The translations under genes and the position numbers were made by a program. The notes beneath the pieces are model-generated. The model was given only the letters and a program-made list of their open reading frames with translations. It was not told where the DNA came from and made no database searches. A stretch of DNA of 14,517 bases. Origin: CAYJDG01 sp964368875. GTDB taxonomy: Bacteria; Pseudomonadota; Alphaproteobacteria; Micavibrionales; Micavibrionaceae. Of the stretch, positions 7,343 to 14,012 are shown piece after piece (position 1 is the first letter of the stretch; the number at the start of each line of letters is the position of its first letter). The stretch lies in assembly GCA_964368875.1 (NCBI GenBank), contig CAYJDG010000053.1:1-14517 (forward strand), read 5' to 3'.

Positions 7343-8034
7343 TGGCAAAATCCGCAGCTTTCTCATTCATGTCTTCAAAAACCATTCTTGCGCTCTTCGT
7401 CGTGTTAGCTGTTGGAGCAGGGGGTGCAGGTATCGCCAGTGCCGGTTCCACACCTGCTGCGCCGCCGCTCCCGACCGATCCGGCTGCTGCTGTCACCGAT
7501 CCTGCTGCTGCGCCTCAGGTTGGGTCTTTAGGGGAATCCGCTGCCATGGCCGCGTTACCGGATGATCAGGTTCCGCCTGAAGTCCGAATCCTCCGCCAGA
7601 TCGAGCGTGAGATGAAATCGAAGTTCAAACAGAAGGTTTTCGTTGGCAGTGATATCCCGTCGCTGGTGTTTGCCGCGGGTCAGCACGCTCTGCTGAGTGA
7701 GGCGCGGATCGGATTTAATACCCGTGTGCCGACCAAGAAAGAACTTGAAGAGGATCTGCCTGATCCGGATGACCCGAATTATCGACCTCCGCCATCGGTC
7801 CGCGTTCTGTCTCTGGGCGGTATCGTGTTCAACAATCCTGATGAATGGACGATCTACCTGAATGCGAAGCGGATTACACCTGCGGCGCTTCCGGCAGAGG
7901 CTGTCGATCTTCGTGTCTATAAGGATTTTATCGAGTTGCGTTGGTTTGATCTTCAGACCAATCAGATATTCCCAATCCGTCTGCGTCCGAACCAGAGATT
8001 TAATCTGGACAGCCGGATCTTCCTGCCTGGTTGA
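7342..8034 (+). CDS. Periplasmic pilus assembly protein, PilP/MshK-like
   Basis: A 230-residue exported protein. The N-terminus has a signal peptide with a hydrophobic core (about 14-30) and a likely cleavage site after IASA (residue 34). A Pro/Ala-rich linker follows (about 36-60), then a helical segment (about 77-115, with DQVPPEVRILRQIEREMKSK) and a C-terminal beta-rich region (about 150-230). The last block contains SLGGIVFNNPDEWTIYLNAK and a close PIRLRPNQRFNLDSRIF, resembling the small beta domain of MshK/GspC/PilP proteins that display an inserted residue loop and meet the secretin. There is no lipobox cysteine, unlike many PilP lipoproteins. The start ATG overlaps the upstream stop by one base and is preceded by AGGCGG inside the previous gene. 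Six bases separate its stop from the ABC ATPase start. The function as bridge between PilN/PilO and the secretin is inferred from gene order. Confidence 0.65.
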   Translation: MAKSAAFSFMSSKTILALFVVLAVGAGGAGIASAGSTPAAPPLPTDPAAAVTDPAAAPQVGSLGESAAMAALPDDQVPPEVRILRQIEREMKSKFKQKVFVGSDIPSLVFAAGQHALLSEARIGFNTRVPTKKELEEDLPDPDDPNYRPPPSVRVLSLGGIVFNNPDEWTIYLNAKRITPAALPAEAVDLRVYKDFIELRWFDLQTNQIFPIRLRPNQRFNLDSRIFLPG

Positions 8035-8040
8035 TCTCAT

Positions 8041-8784
8041 ATGTCGGCTGTAAATGATCCCAGCGTTCCGGCGCTCGATATTATCGGCCTTACGGCGGGG
8101 TATGGCGCACGCATTGTCCTGAATGATGTTTCCTTCAGGGTGCAGCAGGGGCAGACCTACGGTTTGATCGGTTTAAATGGCGTCGGTAAAACGACGTTGA
8201 TCAAGACCGTCCTGTCTTTGAAAAACCCCATGTCGGGCGAAGTCCGAATTCTGGGGCATGAGCGGCAGTCCCGCGAGGCGCGTCAGCGCATTTCTTATCT
8301 GCCTGAGCGCTTTGACCCGCCTTGGTTCCTTAAGGGTGGCGAGTTTATCCGTTTTTCAGTTTCACTTTATGGCCGCAAGGTTACCGATGAGGCGATGGAA
8401 GAGGCCTGCCGTAAGGTTGCGCTCGATCCCGGCGTATTGAAATCCAAGGTGCAGACATATTCCAAAGGGATGCGGCAAAAGCTCGGCTTAATCGCGACGG
8501 TCCTGACGGGCTGCGAGCTTCTGATCCTAGATGAGCCGATGAGCGGTCTGGATCCTCTGGCACGGGCGCTGGTGAAGGGTCTCCTGAATGCCGTGCGCGA
8601 AGAAGGCCGGACAATTATGCTGAGCAGCCATATCCTCTCCGATATGGACGAAATCTGCGACCGGGTTTCGGTAACCCATGGTGGGCTTATTCCTTTTACA
8701 GGCACTCCACAGGAGCTACGCCAGCAAATGGGCAATGAGTCACTTGAACGGTCCTTCTTGAAATTGATCGGTGAGGCTGCCTGA
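8041..8784 (+). CDS. ABC transporter ATP-binding protein, possibly PilH-like
   Basis: A 247-residue ABC ATPase of the ABC-2/NatA type, peripheral to the inner membrane. It has Walker A GLNGVGKTT (44-52), the Q-loop region YLPERF (E replaces the usual Q, common in this subfamily), the signature YSKGMRQK (140-147, in place of LSGGQ), Walker B LLILDEP (160-166), D-loop SGLD (168-171) and H-loop H197 in LSSHIL. No permease gene is present in the window; the next gene is a TPR protein. It begins only six bases after the PilP-like gene, so it belongs to the pilus operon. Myxococcus xanthus has pilG-pilH-pilI beside its pil genes, where PilH is an ABC ATPase needed for pilus formation; this gene may play that part, with the membrane partner elsewhere. 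That link is inference from context; the ATPase call itself is firm. Confidence 0.93.
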   Translation: MSAVNDPSVPALDIIGLTAGYGARIVLNDVSFRVQQGQTYGLIGLNGVGKTTLIKTVLSLKNPMSGEVRILGHERQSREARQRISYLPERFDPPWFLKGGEFIRFSVSLYGRKVTDEAMEEACRKVALDPGVLKSKVQTYSKGMRQKLGLIATVLTGCELLILDEPMSGLDPLARALVKGLLNAVREEGRTIMLSSHILSDMDEICDRVSVTHGGLIPFTGTPQELRQQMGNESLERSFLKLIGEAA

Positions 8785-8822
8785 GCAGGTAAGGGGTCGC
8801 CTGCGGGGTGAACTTTATGCTG

Positions 8823-8851
8823 TGGCCAAACCTGTGGATAAAGGGTACACT
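8823..8851 (+). promoter_or_regulatory. Candidate promoter for the TPR gene
   Basis: TGGCCA (8823-8828) and TACACT (8846-8851) are separated by 17 bases, each matching four of six consensus positions, about 50 bases before the TPR-protein start. The 118-base gap after the ABC ATPase gene is one of the larger gaps in the cluster and could hold an internal promoter. A perfect DnaA-box 9-mer lies in the spacer. Weak evidence. Confidence 0.25.
8833..8841 (-). promoter_or_regulatory. Consensus DnaA-box 9-mer
   Basis: The plus strand reads TGTGGATAA, the reverse complement of the consensus DnaA box TTATCCACA. It is a single box between the ABC ATPase gene and the TPR-protein gene; no array of boxes or AT-rich unwinding region is nearby, so it is not an origin. 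It may be chance or a DnaA regulatory site. Confidence 0.35.
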
Positions 8852-8902
8852 GTGAACGCAGTTTTTTGAGTTTTCGATTTTTCCTAAGTACAGGTGATCC
8901 CC

Positions 8903-10657
8903 ATGGCCAACCAAAACGACAATGATTTTATCGACGACGATCTCGATGGTGATTTGTCCAGCGAAAACAATGCCATTAGCGATGCCGTTGAAGACACATC
9001 GGAAGACATTTCCGATTACGATGACAGCGAGGAGGGCATCTTTGCTCCAGCTGCGCAGAAGAAAAAATCTGGCTCCAGTTCAGTCTTGCTCGGCACGGTT
9101 GCGGTTGTCGCATTACTTGGTGTCGGCGGGTTCTATGCCTACACGCAAACCGATCTGCTTTCCGGTCTGAAACAAATCGTGGCTGGTGAAGCCACAGTTG
9201 AAACTGCCGAAGCTCCGGCTGAAGTACCAGCCACTGTTGATACATCCGGTGTCGCGGTTGCCGACCCTGCTGCTGTCGATGCGAATTTGCCTGCTGATCC
9301 TGAACTGGCCGCCATTCCTCAGCCACAGCCTATTGTCAATGTATCTGAAGATGCGGCGACTGCTACTAATGACTCTATCCCTCCGGCTGCTCCCGATGCG
9401 CCTGTGGTTGCTGACACGCCTATAACAGAGTCAGCTCCCGCGCCTGTCGACATGGCAGCGGCGAATGCACCTGCACCCGATACTGTTCAGGCTGGCCCTG
9501 CCTCTGAACCTGCCGTGGCAGACATACCGCCGCCGCCAACGCCGGGTGAGACAACTGCCGCAGTCGAGGCTTCGACTGCACAACCCGCCCCACCTTCGCC
9601 TACACCTACACCTACACCTGATGTGACGTCCGTGGCTCCAGCTCCGACGGCTGATCCTGTCTCTACCCCAGCTCCTGCTGTCGTTGCCGCTGATAAAGTT
9701 TCGCCAGAGCCTGCCCCAATCGTGGCTGAGCCGGTGGTTGTGTCCCAGCCGCAACAGACCGGCCTTACGCCTGTTCCTGCTCCAACCACGGGCGAGGTGT
9801 CAGGTACGACAGATACAGGTCTTGTTTCCGATAGCGGTCAAAGCTCGGCCAAGGCTGTGCCGAAATCATCAGTTGATGCACCAGCCGATACGTATTTCGA
9901 CTCCCCCGGCAGCAGTGCCCTTACAAGAATTCCGACACCGAGCCTCGATCCCACGCGCGGCAAATCTGAAAGCATCATTATTGTCGAAGGTGCGAAAAAA
10001 TCGCCACGCAAGAGAGCCACGAATGTTTCGTCCTCTCCTGAAGTCAGAGGCGTTGCCAGTGATAACGTCGCGATCAGCTCCTCCAGTCAGGAAGCTGCGA
10101 TTGTTGCAGCAGGGCGTGCCTTACGTCTTGGCCGTTATGATGCTGCACTCGAAATGTATAATGACCTCTACCGTGCCAACCCACGCGACGGGCGCATCCT
10201 GATGGGGCGTGCGGTCACCATGCAGAAACTGGGCCGCAATGGCGAAGCGATCAATGCGTATGAAGAAGTCCTCGCGATCGATAGCGACAATCCTGATGCC
10301 GTCGTCAATATGATGGGCCTGATCCGTAAGGATCGTCCGGCAGTCGCGCTTGAAAAACTTCTCGATATGAAGCAACGCTATCCTGATAACGCAGCGATTT
10401 TGGCCCAGCTCGGGGTTGCTTATGCGGACTCCGGCAATCTTGATGATGCCGCCGCTGCCTTGAATGGTGCCGTCCGGATCGAGCCCAATAACCCCCAGCA
10501 CTACTTCAACCTTGCTATTGTGGCCGAGCGTATGAAAAACCGTCCGCGCGCCATCGCATACTATGAGAAGGCGCTTGAAGTTGATGCTGTCTACGGCAAT
10601 GGCCGGGGGATAGACCGCGACATGATTTACGATCGCCTTGCCCGCCTGCGTGGCTAG
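8903..10657 (+). CDS. Bitopic TPR protein of the pilus cluster, MshN-like architecture
   Basis: A 584-residue protein with four parts: an acidic cytoplasmic N-terminus (about 1-50, rich in D/E), a basic KKK patch and one membrane segment (about 60-80), a long Pro/Ala/Val-rich periplasmic linker (about 95-340), and a C-terminal TPR domain (about 393-575) with roughly four to five repeats such as GRYDAALEMYNDLYRANP and GRNGEAINAYEEVLAIDSDN. MSHA clusters contain a comparable membrane-anchored TPR protein, MshN, between the core and ATPase genes; T4aP systems use TPR proteins for secretin assembly. I infer an envelope-spanning scaffold role here. The linker is long enough to cross much of the periplasm. 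I chose ATG 8903 over the GTG at 8894 because AGGTGA (8892-8897) forms a good ribosome-binding site five bases before it. The prepilin-peptidase homologue begins six bases after its stop. No enzymatic domain is visible. Confidence 0.85.
   Translation: MANQNDNDFIDDDLDGDLSSENNAISDAVEDTSEDISDYDDSEEGIFAPAAQKKKSGSSSVLLGTVAVVALLGVGGFYAYTQTDLLSGLKQIVAGEATVETAEAPAEVPATVDTSGVAVADPAAVDANLPADPELAAIPQPQPIVNVSEDAATATNDSIPPAAPDAPVVADTPITESAPAPVDMAAANAPAPDTVQAGPASEPAVADIPPPPTPGETTAAVEASTAQPAPPSPTPTPTPDVTSVAPAPTADPVSTPAPAVVAADKVSPEPAPIVAEPVVVSQPQQTGLTPVPAPTTGEVSGTTDTGLVSDSGQSSAKAVPKSSVDAPADTYFDSPGSSALTRIPTPSLDPTRGKSESIIIVEGAKKSPRKRATNVSSSPEVRGVASDNVAISSSSQEAAIVAAGRALRLGRYDAALEMYNDLYRANPRDGRILMGRAVTMQKLGRNGEAINAYEEVLAIDSDNPDAVVNMMGLIRKDRPAVALEKLLDMKQRYPDNAAILAQLGVAYADSGNLDDAAAALNGAVRIEPNNPQHYFNLAIVAERMKNRPRAIAYYEKALEVDAVYGNGRGIDRDMIYDRLARLRG
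9599..9619 (+). repeat. Hexanucleotide tandem repeat CCTACA x3.5 within the TPR gene
   Basis: Three copies of CCTACA plus CCT encode Pro-Thr dipeptides in the proline-rich linker. Because the unit is six bases, copy-number change would lengthen or shorten the linker without a frameshift. Confidence 0.7.
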
Positions 10658-10663
10658 GCTGGA

Positions 10664-11500
10664 ATGTCGGCCGGCCCATCCTTTGAACCCTCTTTGATTT
10701 TCGACCAGACTTTCTGGGTTGTCATGCTGCTCTTTATCGGGCCATGCCTTGGCAGCTTTGCGTCTGCGATCATTCATCGGTCCCGCACTGGGCAGTCATG
10801 GATATTTGCTTCCTCATCTGCGGGGACGAAGAGCGCACGGTCTGCGTGTCCGCATTGCGGAGGTCAGCTGCGCTGGTTTGATTTGCTACCGATCCTGTCT
10901 TGGGTTTTCCTGCGCGGGCGTTGCCGGATGTGCAAAACTGGGATCAGTGCGTTTTATCCATTGCTGGAAGTCGCGGCCCTCCTGATGTGTCAGGCACTTT
11001 ATTGGTGTCTCGGGCCGTCAATTGAAACAGTCATAGCTGTTGCAACTGTGCCGTTTGTCCTCACGCTTTTGGTCATGTCATGGCAAGGTGATACGCTTCC
11101 GTCCGATGTTCTAGCTGTTCTACTGGGGCTTGCGCTCGGGCAACGCGCGGTCGAAGCCTTGTATGCGCCGGAGACTTTAAAAGTTCTGGGTGATGGATTG
11201 ATGGGGGCGGTGCTGTTCATGGGGGCAGGGGCTTTGCTCGGCTCGATCCGCTCCAAACTCCTGGGGGTTAGGTATGCGCTCCGCGCCGAATTGCCGCTGC
11301 TTGCCACGATGGGTGTATGGTTTGGGGTCACGCTTCTTCCTGTGGTTCTGATCATTGCGGGGGTCTATGGCGTGCTGGTTGCCGTGGCCAGAATGCTCGC
11401 CGGATTGCCAAAGCAGACGGGTATGACGCATCCGTATATTAGCGCTTTTTTTATTAGTTTGTTGTTTGGGGAAAAAATCCTCGGACTTCTGATGTCATAA
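10664..11500 (+). CDS. Divergent prepilin peptidase (PilD/A24 family) lacking the canonical GxGD motif
   Basis: A 278-residue polytopic membrane protein. The N-terminal domain is clearly PilD: GPCLGSFASAIIHR (27-39), the zinc tetracysteine CPHC (62-65) and CRMC (87-90), and WFDLLPILSWVFLRGRC followed by ISAFYPLLEV. PilD normally cuts the leader peptide of prepilins and N-methylates the new terminus. The C-terminal catalytic half is degenerate. Around the first catalytic aspartate the sequence reads MSWQGDTLPSDVL, with D143 near but not at the usual distance from the P-D-x-L segment. The second site, normally GxGDxKLLAxxG, reads RAELPLLATMG (207-217), so Asp aligns with E209 and Lys with P211. 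Hydrophobic segments continue normally to the end. The reading frame is intact, so this is not an obvious pseudogene. It starts six bases after the TPR gene. Either an altered active site or a non-proteolytic paralogue is possible, with the working peptidase encoded elsewhere. Family membership is firm; activity is doubtful. Confidence 0.85.
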   Translation: MSAGPSFEPSLIFDQTFWVVMLLFIGPCLGSFASAIIHRSRTGQSWIFASSSAGTKSARSACPHCGGQLRWFDLLPILSWVFLRGRCRMCKTGISAFYPLLEVAALLMCQALYWCLGPSIETVIAVATVPFVLTLLVMSWQGDTLPSDVLAVLLGLALGQRAVEALYAPETLKVLGDGLMGAVLFMGAGALLGSIRSKLLGVRYALRAELPLLATMGVWFGVTLLPVVLIIAGVYGVLVAVARMLAGLPKQTGMTHPYISAFFISLLFGEKILGLLMS

Positions 11501-11597
11501 GCAAGAAAAATTAGGTCTTCTTTATGAATTATTGGCTCTGTTTACTTTCCGTTTGGAATTGTAAGATAAAAATGTCTTTCAAACCTGAAGTTCCCTC

Positions 11598-11604
11598 AGG
11601 AGGA
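11598..11604 (+). promoter_or_regulatory. Strong ribosome-binding site deciding the GTG start of pilT
   Basis: AGGAGGA lies five bases before GTG 11610, the best Shine-Dalgarno sequence in the window, and selects this GTG as the pilT start. The 109-base gap before pilT may carry its own promoter (a TTTACT at 11541 and TAAGAT at 11562 are only 15 bases apart, weak). Confidence 0.8.
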
Positions 11605-11609
11605 TCTCC

Positions 11610-12776
11610 GTGGATATTACCCAACTCTTAGCTTTCGTTATGCAAAACAACGCGTCGGACCTGCACTTAAGTGCGGGTAATCCTGCGATCGTGCGTGTCT
11701 ACGGCTCTCTGAAGCGTCTGAAAGCAGACCCTCTGACCTCTGACAATATCCGGACCATGCTCTACTCGATCATGACCGACGACCAGCGCGCCGACTACGA
11801 AAAAGATCTCGAGCTCGACTTCGCTATTTCCTTCGGTGAGAAAGCGCGTTTCCGTGTCAACGCTTTTACAAACCGTAACGGCTCCGCTGCTGTGTTCCGG
11901 ACCATTCCGTCGGTTGTGCCGACGATGGAAGAACTCGAACTGCCATCGATCATGCGCCGTTTCGCTGAACTTGAAAAAGGCATCATCCTCGTCACCGGAC
12001 CAACAGGTTCAGGCAAGTCGACGACGCTTGCGTCGATGGTCAACCACATCAACGAAAATATGGGCAAGCATATTCTGACTGTTGAAGACCCGGTCGAATT
12101 CTTCCATACGTCCAAAAAATCTCTCGTCAATCACCGTGAACTTGGCGCTGATACGCACTCATTCGCGCGTGCTCTTAAATCTGCACTGCGGGAAGACCCT
12201 GATGTTATTCTGGTGGGTGAGATGCGGGACCATGAAACCATTTCTCTCGCACTGACAGCTGCCGAAACGGGTCACTTGGTTTTCGGAACGCTTCACTCCA
12301 GTTCCGCAGCCAAGACCATCGACCGTATCATCGACGTGTTCCCAACTGGCGATAAAGAGATGATCCGCGCGATGTTGTCATCCTCCATTCAGGGCGTGAT
12401 CGCCCAGACTCTGCTCAAGAAAGCAGGGGGCAGTGGCCGTGTTGCTGCCTTCGAAGTTCTCGTCGGTACCAGCGCTGTGCGCAACCTTATCCGTGAAAAC
12501 CAGATTCCTCAAATGTACTCGATGATCCAGACGGGTGCGCGTTACGGCATGATCACGATGGAAGATGCCATCAAGGGCCTGCTCGAGCAGGGTCTTGTCG
12601 ATGAAGAAGAAGCCAGAACCGCCTTGCTCAAGTCGAGCGATAGCGGCGAGGATGATGAATCAACCAAAGTTGCAGGTGCACCGAGTGTTGGTGCCCGTGC
12701 GGCAGCTGATCGTAAAAACAATGCCAAGGCAGGCGGTAAAGCCGAGTCTGAAGGCGAAGAAGGGTACTCATTTTGA
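11610..12776 (+). CDS. pilT: Type IV pilus retraction ATPase PilT
   Basis: A 388-residue hexameric ATPase that drives pilus depolymerisation and twitching. The N-terminal PAS-like domain begins DITQLLAFVMQNNASDLHLS, typical for PilT. ATPase motifs: Walker A GPTGSGKST (130-138), Asp box TVEDPVEF (157-164), Walker B DPDVILVGEMRD (196-207), His box ETGHLVFGTLHSSSA (219-233). The PilT hallmark AIRNLIRE is present as AVRNLIREN (289-297), which separates it from PilU. No zinc tetracysteine is present, unlike PilB. The initiator is GTG, backed by a very strong ribosome-binding site. After the conserved core ends near residue 340 there is an acidic, Ser/Ala/Lys-rich tail of about 48 residues that looks disordered and is not typical of PilT. 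The stop overlaps the pilU start by four bases, so the two are translationally coupled. Confidence 0.96.
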   Translation: MDITQLLAFVMQNNASDLHLSAGNPAIVRVYGSLKRLKADPLTSDNIRTMLYSIMTDDQRADYEKDLELDFAISFGEKARFRVNAFTNRNGSAAVFRTIPSVVPTMEELELPSIMRRFAELEKGIILVTGPTGSGKSTTLASMVNHINENMGKHILTVEDPVEFFHTSKKSLVNHRELGADTHSFARALKSALREDPDVILVGEMRDHETISLALTAAETGHLVFGTLHSSSAAKTIDRIIDVFPTGDKEMIRAMLSSSIQGVIAQTLLKKAGGSGRVAAFEVLVGTSAVRNLIRENQIPQMYSMIQTGARYGMITMEDAIKGLLEQGLVDEEEARTALLKSSDSGEDDESTKVAGAPSVGARAAADRKNNAKAGGKAESEGEEGYSF

Positions 12777-13912
12777 CCGCACCGGCCCCGGCCCCGATTA
12801 TCTATACTTTTCTGACTGCGATGAACGAACGTCGCGCGGCGGATCTTTACCTGACCGTTGGCTTTCCCGCCAGCGTCCGCGTCGACGACCGTCTCGAAGC
12901 GATCAGCGATGTGCCGCTTGACGCTGCCGTTCTCAACGAAATTCTCAACAGCATCCTGACCACCCGTCAGCGTCGTGATTTTGAGAATAAGATGGAGTTG
13001 AACACCGCTCTCGACATGGGCGATCAGGGACGCTTCCGTATCAACGTTCTGCAACAGCGTCAAAATCCTGCGCTCGTCATTCGCCGGATTATTTCGCGCA
13101 TTCCCACTTTTGAAGAGCTGCGTCTGCCCTCGATCCTGAAAAAGCTTTCGATGACCAAGCGCGGTCTGATCCTGCTCACCGGGATGACCGGGTCGGGCAA
13201 GTCGACGACACTCGCCGCTATGATTGATCATCGCAATCAGAACGAGATGGGTCACATCATCACGATTGAAGACCCCATTGAGTATTTCCACGAACATAAG
13301 CGCAGCGTTATTTCTCAACGCGAAATCGGTGTCGATACGGAAAGCTATGCGATTGCCCTTAAAAATGCCCTGCGCCAGCGCCCGGATGTCATTCTGGTCG
13401 GCGAAATTCGTGATCGTGAGGTGATGGAGCAGGCGTTAACGGCTGCGGAAACCGGGCATCTGTGTCTGGCGACCCTGCACACGAACAACTCCTATCAGGC
13501 GATTGAACGGATCGTGAATATGTTCCCTGAGGATGCGCAGGGGCAAATTCGCCTGAATCTCTCGACCAACCTGAAGGCGATTATTTCCCAGCGTCTCGTG
13601 CCAAGCGTGTCCGGTAACATGACGGTGGCCCTTGAAATTCTTCTCAATGAAGGTCTGGTCCGCGATCTGATTCATGAGGGTAAAATCTCCAAAATCCGCG
13701 AAGTCATGGAAAGCACCGTCTCTGCCGGTATGACGACCTTCGACAATTCGCTCCTGACTTTGTTCCGCCAGGGCCTGATCACGGAAGACGTCGCAATTGG
13801 TCAGGCTGACCTGCCGGGAGACCTGAAAATCAAGCTACAGCAGTCCAAGATGGGCGGCCATTCTGACGCTTTTTCCTCGATGGATACCTCGAAACTCAAA
13901 ATGTCAGAGTAG
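12773..13912 (+). CDS. pilU: PilT-dependent retraction ATPase PilU
   Basis: A 379-residue PilT paralogue that supports forceful retraction together with PilT. Motifs: Walker A GMTGSGKST (137-145), Asp box TIEDPIEY (164-171), Walker B RPDVILVGEIRD (203-214), His box ETGHLCLATLHTNNS (226-240). The variant Walker A with M, and the segment VISQREIGVDTESYAIALKNALRQ, are characteristic of PilU, and the AIRNLIRE motif is replaced by LVRDLIHEGK (295-304). The start is TTG 12773 overlapping the pilT stop (TTGA), with AGGG at 12761-12764 eight bases upstream; ATG at residue 17 is a less likely alternative because MNERRAADLYL needs the preceding helix seen in homologues. The next gene, a secretin, follows after 100 bases. 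Confidence 0.94.
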   Translation: MTAPAPAPIIYTFLTAMNERRAADLYLTVGFPASVRVDDRLEAISDVPLDAAVLNEILNSILTTRQRRDFENKMELNTALDMGDQGRFRINVLQQRQNPALVIRRIISRIPTFEELRLPSILKKLSMTKRGLILLTGMTGSGKSTTLAAMIDHRNQNEMGHIITIEDPIEYFHEHKRSVISQREIGVDTESYAIALKNALRQRPDVILVGEIRDREVMEQALTAAETGHLCLATLHTNNSYQAIERIVNMFPEDAQGQIRLNLSTNLKAIISQRLVPSVSGNMTVALEILLNEGLVRDLIHEGKISKIREVMESTVSAGMTTFDNSLLTLFRQGLITEDVAIGQADLPGDLKIKLQQSKMGGHSDAFSSMDTSKLKMSE

Positions 13913-14012
13913 CTATGGTTTTAGCGAAAAAAATCAGGTATATTTACATACCGCTTCACATTAGAGGCGTCCCGTCCGATTCCCATAATTTTGCATCCTC
14001 GTGAGAAATGTC

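Noticed and set aside
6650..7366. 238-codon minus-strand open frame opposite the PilO-like gene
   Set aside because: The plus-strand gene has the expected topology and overlaps with its neighbours; the antisense translation is compositionally odd.
8785..8804. Possible GCAGG/CCTGC stem after the ABC ATPase gene as a terminator
   Set aside because: Short arms, ten-base loop and no T-run; transcription probably continues.
8833..8841. Replication origin
   Set aside because: A single DnaA box without clustered boxes, an AT-rich unwinding region or dnaA/dnaN neighbours is not an origin.
9431..9789. Minus-strand frames rich in Arg/Gly opposite the Pro/Ala linker
   Set aside because: Arise from the repetitive GC-rich codons of the linker; no independent evidence of coding.
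10121..10777. 218-codon minus-strand open frame opposite the TPR domain and pilD start
   Set aside because: Antisense to an established TPR coding region; no recognisable domain or ribosome-binding site.
12542..13318. 258-codon minus-strand open frame across the pilT-pilU junction
   Set aside because: It is antisense to two clearly coding, motif-bearing genes and its translation shows no family features; a shadow of high-GC codon bias.
13937..13952. Inverted repeat GGTAT...ATACC between pilU and the secretin gene
   Set aside because: Five-base arms with a six-base gap occur often by chance, and no convincing -35/-10 pair surrounds it.
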